Of a stretch of DNA of 64,000 nt, positions 37,461 through 47,200 are shown one piece after another. Under the pieces are notes generated by a model that did no database searches, was not told the origin of the DNA, and saw nothing but the letters and a program-made list of their open reading frames with translations. Source of the stretch: an uncultured Polaribacter sp. (GTDB taxonomy: Bacteria; Bacteroidota; Bacteroidia; Flavobacteriales; Flavobacteriaceae). Position 1 is the first letter of the stretch; every line of letters begins with the position of its first letter. Made by a program: the position numbers and the translations under genes. The stretch lies in contig NZ_CANMFI010000002.1 in the NCBI RefSeq assembly GCF_947497125.1, positions 464,085 through 528,084 on the forward strand, in the 5' to 3' direction.

Positions 37461-37490
37461 AACGTGTAGTTTTAAACTACACGTTTTTTT
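37461..37490 (+). terminator. Rho-independent terminator after pgk
   Basis: Stem AACGTGTAGTTT / AAACTACACGTT, an almost uninterrupted palindrome, followed by a T run. It lies 74 bases past the stop. Confidence 0.85.
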
Positions 37491-37635
37491 AATTTGTAGC
37501 ATCTTCATACATATAAAAGTGAAATTTATATTAAAACTCAGTTCAAATTCTTAAAATAGATTTTTAGTTTTTAATTTAGCAGAAAGTTTTTAGACAATTA
37601 CACAATTTAATAATTACGCAGTTACCCATTAAAAT

Positions 37636-38676
37636 ATGAAATATACTACTTTACCAACTACAGAAATTAAAGTCTCTAAAATTTGCTTAGGAACCATGAC
37701 TTGGGGAAACCAAAACACCCAAGAAGAAGCTTTTGAACAAATGGATTATGCCTTGGCACAAGGAGTTAATTTTTGGGATACCGCAGAGTTGTATCCGGTA
37801 CCGGCAACCCCAGAAACCTACGCAGATACAGAACGTATTATTGGCAACTGGTTTGCAAAAACAGGCAATAGAGAAAAAGTAGTTTTAGCTAGTAAAATTG
37901 CGGGCGGTGGCGATTACACCAAACACATAAGAACGGGTGGTTTTACCAAAGAGAACATTAAAAATGCGGTAGAAGGTAGTTTAAAAAGATTGCAAACCGA
38001 TTATTTAGATTTGTATCAAATTCACTGGCCAAGTAGAGGTGTAAATTGTTTTGGTACAAGAGAGTATCCTTTTAAAACAGCAACTAAAGAGGCGGAAAAT
38101 CATTTTGAAATTTTAGAAACGTTAAATGCATATGTAAAAGCAGGTACCATAAAAGCCATTGGTTTGTCTAACGAAACTCCTTGGGGAACTATGAAATATT
38201 TGCAAGCTGCTGAAGCTAATAATTTTGCAAGACCCGTAACAATTCAGAATTCATATTCAATGATTCACAGAGCCTATGAATATGGCATGAGTGAAGTTTC
38301 TTTAAGAGAAGATATTGGTTTGTTAGCCTATTCTCCTTTAGCACAAGGTGTTTTGTCTGGTAAATATTTAGATGGCAACTCGCCAGAAGGTTCTAGAGGA
38401 AACTTATTTCCACGTTTTATTGCACGTTATATGGGCGATGGCTCTATAGAAGCGGTAAAGAAATACAACAAAATTGCACAAAAAAATGGCATCACTTTAA
38501 CCGAGTTGTCCTTGGCATTTATCAATCAGTTGCCATTTGTTACTAGCAATATTATTGGTGCTACAAAAATGAGTCAGTTAAAAGAAAACATCAATTCTAT
38601 AAACATCAATTTGTCTGAAGATACATTAAAGGAGATAGAAGCAGTTCATGCTGCAATTCCTAATCCTGCACCGTAG
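37636..38676 (+). CDS. NADP(H)-dependent aldo/keto reductase (Tas-like)
   Basis: A 346-residue TIM-barrel oxidoreductase. The catalytic tetrad is visible: Asp and Tyr in DTAELYPVP, Lys in LASKIAGG and His in QIHWPS. LLAYSPLAQGVLSGKY and the C-terminal IIGATKMSQLKEN are cofactor-contact segments. The insertion ELYPVPATPETY and overall length point to the E. coli Tas subgroup. Physiological substrate unknown. Confidence 0.92.
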   Translation: MKYTTLPTTEIKVSKICLGTMTWGNQNTQEEAFEQMDYALAQGVNFWDTAELYPVPATPETYADTERIIGNWFAKTGNREKVVLASKIAGGGDYTKHIRTGGFTKENIKNAVEGSLKRLQTDYLDLYQIHWPSRGVNCFGTREYPFKTATKEAENHFEILETLNAYVKAGTIKAIGLSNETPWGTMKYLQAAEANNFARPVTIQNSYSMIHRAYEYGMSEVSLREDIGLLAYSPLAQGVLSGKYLDGNSPEGSRGNLFPRFIARYMGDGSIEAVKKYNKIAQKNGITLTELSLAFINQLPFVTSNIIGATKMSQLKENINSININLSEDTLKEIEAVHAAIPNPAP

Positions 38677-38737
38677 ATTCTTTTATTTGGCTAAATTTTG
38701 TGTTTGATTGCTAAAATTGGCAGCAGTAAAAAGCGAG

Positions 38738-39871
38738 TTATACTTTTTTAGAATTTGCAATAAACTCTTTAGGTGTAGTGCCTGTTGCAGTTTTAAATGC
38801 TCTGTAAAACGTATTTCTAGAGTTAAAACCACATTCTTTTGCCAAAGCTTCTACAGAAAAATCTGTCAAAAAGTTTTTTTGAATCAATGCAATGCTTTGG
38901 TCTATTTTAAGTTGGTTTATCCAAGCGTTAAAACTAGCGTATTTTGTGTTGATAATCTTAGAAAGATCACTTTTAGAAATTTCAAAGTACTCTGCAATGT
39001 CGTTTGAATTGCTTTTTTCGACAAGAAATAACTTTTTCTGGTAGGCAATCTCTGTAATATCTTCAATAGAAAACAACGCTTTGGTTTCTTCGGAAAGATC
39101 TGCTTGTGGTAAAAAATATTTTAGTTTTTGCAATACTTTCTGATTCCAAAAAAGGTAAAAACTTAGCACGAAAAAGAAAATTACTGTAAGCAATAGCGAA
39201 ATATCACTAAATATAGTGTCTTCTAATTCTGGAAAAATTAAAAAAGAGGTTGCTACGGTTGCTAACAAACTAGCAAATAAAAAGGTTTGTATTCTTACAA
39301 AATGGTATGCCCAAGTATACAAGGTTTTTTCCTTTTCTTTCAGCAATTTAGCGTTTTTAGATTTTAATAATATCCATTGTAATATAAGGTAAAAGATAGG
39401 ATGCAAAATTCTGCCCAAACTATTAAATGCTTCTGGTATTAAACCAATATTGTCTGTATGGGTTAAATTAAAATCTTCTATGATACGTTTTACATAGCTT
39501 GTTTTGGTAGCAATATCATCAAAATAAAAAGGGATATAACTTACTAAAAACACTACAAAAGGTGCCAAGTGCAAACTGTGCCACCATTTTAAATTACTTG
39601 TTTTATGTACAAGAAACCAAACATGAAAATAGGCTGCTGGAGCAATTAAATAGGTAAGTGGTGCTGCGGTTTTGTATAAGTAAGGAATCTTTAGAATAAA
39701 TTCATACTTTATAAGTAAATAAAAACTAAAGCAAATAGCATTTACTATTAAATACAACGCCAACGATAAAATATGCAGTTTAAAATGCTTCGGTTTTAGT
39801 TTTGTACATAAGTAAAAACCCACCAAAAGAGAAAGTATAATATTTATAAAATACAACAAATCAAAAATCAT
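38738..39871 (-). CDS. Membrane-anchored AraC-family transcriptional regulator
   Basis: A 377-residue protein whose N-terminal half has about seven to eight membrane helices (1-240). A C-terminal AraC DNA-binding domain (about 280-377) follows, with the second helix-turn-helix SVEALAKECGFNSRNTFYRAFKTATGTTPKEF. This architecture is common in Bacteroidota; the sensed signal is unknown. It is divergent from the secreted-protein cluster at 40-52.8 kb and could regulate it, though position is the only evidence. Confidence 0.88.
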   Translation of the reverse strand: MIFDLLYFINIILSLLVGFYLCTKLKPKHFKLHILSLALYLIVNAICFSFYLLIKYEFILKIPYLYKTAAPLTYLIAPAAYFHVWFLVHKTSNLKWWHSLHLAPFVVFLVSYIPFYFDDIATKTSYVKRIIEDFNLTHTDNIGLIPEAFNSLGRILHPIFYLILQWILLKSKNAKLLKEKEKTLYTWAYHFVRIQTFLFASLLATVATSFLIFPELEDTIFSDISLLLTVIFFFVLSFYLFWNQKVLQKLKYFLPQADLSEETKALFSIEDITEIAYQKKLFLVEKSNSNDIAEYFEISKSDLSKIINTKYASFNAWINQLKIDQSIALIQKNFLTDFSVEALAKECGFNSRNTFYRAFKTATGTTPKEFIANSKKV

Positions 39872-40013
39872 ATGGGGTTTTTTTATATAAAAACTAATTT
39901 GTGGGGGTTCATAAAAGTGTGTTTTTATCTAATTTTTAGAAAAACTTTGTTCCAAAATGCGATTTTGACACAACAAAAGTACAAATTATAGTTTAATTGT
40001 AAACTTCGTCGTA

Positions 40014-40021
40014 TAGTTTTG
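40014..40021 (+). promoter_or_regulatory. Candidate -7 box for the 40-52.8 kb cluster
   Basis: TAGTTTTG matches TAnnTTTG and lies 21 bases before the ATG at 40043. No matching -33 element at standard spacing. On the opposite strand TACTTTTG (39981-39974) may serve the AraC-type gene. Confidence 0.45.
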
Positions 40022-40042
40022 TGTAAGATAATTCCCCCAAAA

Positions 40043-40312
40043 ATGAAAATTCACAAAACAATTCTTTTTTGTGCCTTCTTAATAATAAATACTTATAGCT
40101 TTTTTAGCTATGGGCTTTTCGTATGTGTTTTGTTACTACTTGGTATGCTATACACTTACTTTTCTGTAAGTAAAGCACCATTATTTTTATCTAAAACTTT
40201 TTTTACTCAACAAATTACAACAACTGTTGCACTCATACAGCTGGTATTTGGTGCGACTAATAACTACAAATTAAAATTTATAAATAACAACTTAATTACA
40301 ACAACAAATTAA
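40043..40312 (+). CDS. Small hydrophobic protein leading the secreted-protein cluster
   Basis: An 89-residue frame from ATG 40043; an upstream in-frame TTG lies in the promoter box and is rejected. Two hydrophobic stretches (about 6-26 and 27-45) suggest two membrane helices or a signal-like hairpin, followed by a polar Thr/Asn-rich tail. No family is recognised. It ends twelve bases before the collar-domain gene, so the two are probably co-transcribed. It could alternatively be a non-coding leader, as codon evidence is limited by its length. Confidence 0.45.
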   Translation: MKIHKTILFCAFLIINTYSFFSYGLFVCVLLLLGMLYTYFSVSKAPLFLSKTFFTQQITTTVALIQLVFGATNNYKLKFINNNLITTTN

Positions 40313-40324
40313 AAATTAAAAATC

Positions 40325-41227
40325 ATGAGAAAAATTTATACAACATTCGTTCTATGTATGTTTGCTACTGTTGCTTTTGCACAAGGTATTGCTGTGCAAG
40401 GTATTGCAAGAGATAATACAAACTCTGCTATTTCAAATACTGAGCTTACATTTTATTTCTTTATTGTTAATTCTGATAGTGACATATTATACAAAGAAAC
40501 ACAGAATATAAGAACAGATACCTATGGGTTGTTTTCTCATGTAGTTAGTAATGGTAGAGCACAAGACAACACAGTTTTTACAAATATAGATTTTAGTCAG
40601 GCAGACCTTAAGTTACAGGTTCGTGTTAATTTTGATAGCCAAGAAATAGTAGTATACGACCAAAAATTACAGTACGTACCGTATGCACATTTTGCAAAAA
40701 AAGCGCAAAATGGTGTACCTCCTGGAACTGTAGTGGCGTTTATGGGTAATGATGATGCCATACCAGCAGGTTGGGTAAAATGTGATGGTACAGATATTTC
40801 TAATGAAGGGGTTTTGTACGATGCCTTAAAATTAGTAATAGGAAATACATTACCAGATTTACGTGGGCGTTTCTTAAAAGGAGAAGGTGTTGGTGCAAAC
40901 ATACCGGAAGAAAAAATAGAAGTAGGTACAATTGGTGATTACCAAGGGCAAGGTATTGCTTCGCATTTGCATGAATTAGATTTAGAAACAGATGAGGCTG
41001 GTGAGCATAATCATAAGATATCAATATATGCTCTTGGTTATCGACTTGGAACTAGTAACGATATATATCTTAACTATTATCCTGATTCTAATAGTCCTAA
41101 TGGTGGTGGTTATACAACTTCTACTGATGGTAATCATAAACACACAATCAAAGGGAATACCAAAGGTGTTGGTGGTAAAGAAAACCGCCCTTGGACAGCT
41201 GTAGTAAACTACATTATAAAACTATAA
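40325..41227 (+). CDS. Secreted protein with phage tail-collar domain and three HxH motifs
   Basis: A 300-residue protein with a signal peptide (1-19, ATVAFAQ). An N-terminal beta domain (21-130) has the QGIARDNTNSAISNTELTF pattern common in secreted Bacteroidota proteins. The C-terminal region (132-300) matches the phage tail-collar/microcystin-dependent type: PPGTVVAFMG, PAGWVKCDG, LPDLRGRFLKG and ENRPWTAVVNYIIKL. HLH (214-216), HNH (228-230) and HKH (271-273) resemble the metal-binding HxH motifs of trimeric tail-fibre tips. No phage genes are near. It lies 20 bases before the giant T9SS gene. Confidence 0.82.
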   Translation: MRKIYTTFVLCMFATVAFAQGIAVQGIARDNTNSAISNTELTFYFFIVNSDSDILYKETQNIRTDTYGLFSHVVSNGRAQDNTVFTNIDFSQADLKLQVRVNFDSQEIVVYDQKLQYVPYAHFAKKAQNGVPPGTVVAFMGNDDAIPAGWVKCDGTDISNEGVLYDALKLVIGNTLPDLRGRFLKGEGVGANIPEEKIEVGTIGDYQGQGIASHLHELDLETDEAGEHNHKISIYALGYRLGTSNDIYLNYYPDSNSPNGGGYTTSTDGNHKHTIKGNTKGVGGKENRPWTAVVNYIIKL

Positions 41228-41247
41228 CCCTTCTTAAAATTTAGATT

Positions 41248-44200
41248 ATGAGAAAAATACTATACTGTCTGTTTAGTCTTTGGGGGGTTGTCTTTTATGC
41301 ACAAAACCAACAAAGTAAAAATCAGCTTTTTGTTGGGGCAGGAACCGCTCAAAAAGAAGAAATTACAAAAGATGACAATACAACTGTAAATTTAAAATTA
41401 AATTTTCAGGTAGGTAGTCCCTTACTTTTTAATAGAGTTTTAGACTCAGGTACAAACGCAAGTATTTTATTTCCATATTCTATACTCTACAAGTCGAATA
41501 CATTTGTAGAAAACCAGGTATTTATTTCTAAGGGTTTTTATGCAGATATGATTAAACTTAGTTGGGAAATAGCTGCGAATAAAGATGCTATTAATACAAT
41601 TAAAATTTACAGAAAAGAACTAGGGGCAAGTACTCCAGAACAGCTTATAGCAACCCTTGCTAAAGATGTTTTTGAATACGAAGACCAACAAATAGAAGCA
41701 AGTACCTTATATGAGTACCGAATTTTTGCAGACGGTATTGCCATAGATGGTGAAGCAAAAGAATTTTTAAATTTTGCACGAGGCATTGGGTTTAGAAACC
41801 CAACTGCTATTGTAACCGGTAATGTAAGTTTTAAAGGAGGCAACCCCGTTAAAGACGTAACATTATTTGCAGAAAACGTAGGTGCTAATAATGATAGTAG
41901 TACCTCTAAAAGTATGTATTTTAAAGGAGCTAGTGCAGGTACAGATATTATGCGTACCAATTTTAGTGCTGTAAATACTACCTTACAAGGCTGGGTAAAT
42001 TTAAGTGTTTCAGATACCCTGTCTACGGTATTTACCTACCAAACAACAGCTACAAATACGTTTAGTGTGGGTGCTACACTTACCTCAGAAAACACCCTAA
42101 AAGTACACTTAACAAAAAACAATACTAAATTTGCAGGCTTTACCTTAAACAATGCTTATCCTACAGGAGCAATAGATCCTTTTGGGAAGGATGTATATAA
42201 AAGTATTGCAAGTATTTCTGAAGAAGATTTTGTTCATTTTTCTATAGCTTTAGAAAACAATAAAACACCCACCATTTATATAAATGGTAGGCCTATAACT
42301 AGTGCTGGTTTAGAGGGAGCTGTGGTTTCAGAAGGTATTAGTCAGCCTACATTAACCGATGCTTTATTTACAGATTATACTGTAGAAACTTCAGAAAAGG
42401 TACAAATTTTCGATTTGTGTTTACAATGTAACAAAGCCACGTATTTAGATGAAGTGCGTTTTTGGGACAAAGCATTAACAGCATTAGATATTAGAAGAGA
42501 TTATAGACGTTATTTAAGTGGAGGAGAAAACAACCTTAAGATTTATTTAAGAGGAGACGAGGGATATGGTGATTTTTTATACGACTTGTCTAAAAAAGGG
42601 TTTACATTTAACGAAAACCATGTTAAAATTCGTGAGAATTTAGGTGCTTTTTCATTTAGTACTACCAAGCCCAGAAGAGACCAATTGGGTATTTTTGGGG
42701 TAACCGATAAAAATGGAAACTATACCATTGCTTCTATCTCTTATTCAGGAAATGGAGAGAGTTTTGAAATAACACCTTCTTTAGGAGTACATGAGTTTAA
42801 CCCAGCAACACAAACCTTATTTTTAGGAAAAGATGCGCCTGTAGTTAATAAAATAGATTTTACAGACATCTCTTCTTTTGCCTTTAGAGGTAAGGCATTG
42901 TATGATGTGCGAAATGTTTTTGAAAGTACTACAGATGAAGTTGTAACAGGTTTAAGAGACCATAGTTACAATTCTTATATAGATGCTGATGGTGCAATTT
43001 ATAACAAGGGAGAGTACTATTATGAAGGGGGTAGTAAAGACGCTTCAAGCGATATGTATAAAGAGGGTGTATTTAAAAAATACCCAGTTATAGGGTTGTC
43101 TGAGGCTAATGTATATATAGATGGAAGCATTGTGTTTGATGCAGATAATCAGCCTGTTGTAACAGATAGCGAAGGTAACTTTAACATACAAGTACCTATT
43201 GGGAATCATAAAATTGAAGTAAAAAAAGACGGGCATGTGTTTACCCACAATGGTCGTTTTCCAGAAACAGGTACTTTTGAGTTTTTTGAAGACCAAATAG
43301 AACGCAGGTATTTTGTAGACGAAACCAGAGTAACTCTTGTTGGAAGAGTAGTAGGTGGTAAAAGAGAGTTTGACAAACCGATTGGTTTTGGGTTTAATGA
43401 TAAAAAAACACATACCAATTTTGAAGGCTTAGAAACTCAAAATGAAGAGACCATTTCTTCTGTAAACAATATAGGAGTAGCATCTATAATTCTTAAAGGA
43501 GCTGTCGAGTCTAGCGATTTGGATTTTAAGTTTACAACAAACGAAAAAACAGGAGAGTTTAAAGTCTCATTAATCCCTTATAAATTTTCTATTAAGCCTA
43601 GCGACTTAAAAATAACGTCTAATCGCGATTTAGATAATGAAATTATAAATGTAATAGAAACGTTAGATTTAAGAGAGGTTCCAGAAGAAGAAGTTACACA
43701 ATTTACAACAAAAGATGGTACTATTCTAATTTCTGAACCTTACCATTATCAAAAAAGTTTTCGATATGATTCTCCTGTAACCTTAACGCTGTTAAAGCAA
43801 GAGTTCGAAACGGAGCTAGAAGTAGGTGGAGAATATTATGATGTAAGTGCACTAGAAGTTCCTATTTATAATCAAAATAATGAGTATAATATGGAGTTTG
43901 AAGTATCACAAAATTATGTAAATAAAGATGACGGAAATGGTGTGGTTACCAAAGAGTTTTTTACGGAAGGGAAATTTAATATTACCAATCAATTAGAGCT
44001 TAGAGATAATAGCACCATAAGCTTATCAGAGAATGGTAAAAAATACACCTATTCTTTTATAGCAGGAGAAGCCAATGTATCTAGAGAAGAAGACTTTAAA
44101 AAGAGCATGACTGTACAATATGTAATTGATGGTCAAAATCCTTTAGGAATATTAAACAGCAATGATTTTAAAGATGAAGGTATTATAATAGGGGGATCAG

Positions 44201-47200
44201 GTTCTGGTGAAGCATCATTTGTTACTTCAGCTCCAGAAATACCAGATATTATTTTAAGAGATCCACCAGGCTCTAATAGTTTTGCTTCTATAGAAGAAGG
44301 AACAACAATTAGTTTTGTAAGTCAATCAGAAGATTTAAAGTCTAAATCTGTTGAAAAAGCTACTTTTACTTCAACCGCACCAACAGCATCAACCAGTATT
44401 GGTACTCCTATTCTTAGTATAGGTTTAGAGGTTAGAACAGTTAAAACTGAGGATGAAGGTATAGTCTCAGAAACAAAACAAATTAACAAAAACACTTTTT
44501 TAAACTCATATACTTTCACAAAAACCATTTCAACAAGTGATGATCCTAATTTTGTAGGAGCTGATGGTGACTTGTATATAGGAAATGCAAAAAATTTATT
44601 CTTTGGTTCAATAAATAATGTTCATATTACAGATGCACCTTTAAAAAATAATGACGGTTCTGAAATTCCATATATAACGGTAGATTCAAAAGACACTGAA
44701 GGTGAAACTAAAACCTTATATATTAGTACCAGAGAAAATATGTTAATAGGAGAACAACCTACAGGTACATTTTTTACATATTCTCAAAAATATATTTTGG
44801 AAACGTTGATACCTGAATTGGAAAACTTAGCAAACAACTACGTGGAAGAACCTGATCCAGATCTAACAAAAATTTTTGTAACTGCCGATAGTTATAGAGA
44901 GCAGGCAGAACTTTGGAAAAAAATTATTCAAGATAATGAAAAAACAAAGTTTGAAGCAAAAGATAAAAGCGAACAATACCGAGAAATGGTATTGTCAAAA
45001 ATTACTGATTATGTACAGAATTCATTTGCTAGTGATACACTAAGTGTTGATGATTTATTAGCTATTGATGTATTGAGAGATTTAGTATCAGAAAATTTTG
45101 ATTCTAATCGTTCATTTGATGCAGGTTTAGGAGAGTTTACCACATCTTTAGAAACAATTACAATTGTAGATAAATCATTTGAATATACCAAAGATTTTAC
45201 TGACACAGCTGTAAAAGATAATGGAATTTTTGTTAACAATGCTGGTCGTAGTGACCGTAAGGTGATTGTGAAAAAAACATACGAATCAGACATAAATTTA
45301 AACACAATAGATAATAGTACCACTATATCTTACACATTAAAAGATGATAACAGAAACAATTTTTTAAGTGTAGATATCCTAAATATGTTTGATGGTAATG
45401 GGCCTGTTTTTATTACAAAAGGGGGGGCAACTTCTTGTCCTTACGAAGGAGAAACTACATCTCTTTTTTATGAAGAAGAAGGGTACAATGCAAACGAAAT
45501 TGGAGAAGGAGGAGAAATACTTTCTGTTGCCACTAACGATGTTTACAAAGCTGATTTTAGTGTAGAAAAGCAATTAATAACAAATGTACCTGAAGATGAT
45601 AGTGCAGTGTTTACGATACTTTTAAAAAATACAAGCCAAACGCAAAGTGACTTAGAATTTGTTTTAGATTATGATCCTACTTCATTAAACGGAGCAGAAA
45701 TAAATCTTGAAACAAATGGTGTAAACGTTTTTTTACCATTTAATGAAACTATTGAGTTTCCTGTAGAAATATCTAAAACGTCTAGTTCAAGTATATACGA
45801 CTATGAAAATATCCGTTTGTACTTATATAGTCCATGTGCTATTGCAGATGAAAAACGAGATAATTTTTTAGATATTTCTGCAAAGTTTAAAAAGTCATGT
45901 TCTAATGTTACAATTGCTTCGCCAGAAGAAAATTGGGTGTTTAACATAAATGAAGCTTATACTGGGTTTGGAACTTTAGAGCAAACTACCAATTCTTTAC
46001 CAATAACCTTTACAGATTTTAGTACAGATTTTACAGGGTTTCAAAAGATAGAATTGCAATACAGGAATGCAAGTTCTTCTAATTGGATTAAACTTGCATC
46101 TTACAATACCGATACTAATTCTCAGAGCAGTGATGTAATTTTAATAAATGAATCAGACGCTGAAATTACTTACAATTGGGATATTGTAAATGATGAAATA
46201 CCAGATGGTAACTATGAGTTTAGAGCGGTTTCTTATTGTACAAACAATATTATAAATACTTCTGCAGTAGTTTCTGGTACCATTAATTTAAACCCTCCTG
46301 TAGTATTTGGTACACCAAATCCAACAGACGGTATTTTAGATGTTGGAGAAGACATTACTTTACGATTTAATGAAGACATTTTAAAACGTATAACTTCTTC
46401 TATTTCTGTAACTGGTTTAAAAAACCAACAAGAAATAGACCATAGCGTATCTGTAAGGCTAGATGGTACTGGAAATCAAATAGAATTGCCAAACCAACGC
46501 ATCAACAATCAGTCGTTTACTTTACAATTTTGGCACCAAAATGTAGCCACTAGTAAAGGGATTTTGGTGCAACAAGAAGACGGGATTCAGATAGCTGTTG
46601 ATAACGATTTTGTTACTTTTTCTATAGGAGAACAAACGGTAGCCACACAAACAAATAACAAAAAAATAAACAGTACCCAGTACAATTTCTATTCTTTTGT
46701 ATATGAAAACTCGAACACGCCAAAATTATTTATTTTCGAAAATGGAGAAATTTTAGTAGAAAAAGTTTTGTCAGAAAAACTAGATATCAATACCAGCGCT
46801 TCCATTTTTATTGGCGATCAAGGTGTATCGGGTAACATTCACGACATTCGTTTGTGGTCTCAGACGTTTACCCCTGCAAAAGCAACGGTAGCAAAAGATT
46901 TAACGTTAACAGGTAGAGAATTAAATTTAAAAGGTTATTGGAAGTTAGATGAAGGGAACGGAGTTACTGGTTTAGACAAAGCCAAAAGAAGAAATGCATT
47001 GGTTAATTTAAATTGGGATATTAAGCCAAAAGGAAATGGCTATGAATTTAAAGATAACGGATATTTAAGTTTAGAAAATGTTGGTTTTATTCAGCCTACT
47101 CATCTAGAGGATATTTCTTTGTCTTTTTGGATAAAACCAGACTTAAATTCAGTTGGAACTATTTTTTCTAATGGTGTAGGAGATGATTCTGATAGTGTAA

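Noticed and set aside
40325..41227. Prophage remnant indicated by the tail-collar domain
   Set aside because: The protein has a signal peptide and no other phage gene, integrase or attachment site is near.
43045..43413. Minus-strand frame of 122 codons inside the giant LamG gene
   Set aside because: It is antisense to a well supported domain, is rich in Phe/Tyr/Ile, and has no family resemblance; several similar shadows occur along the same gene.
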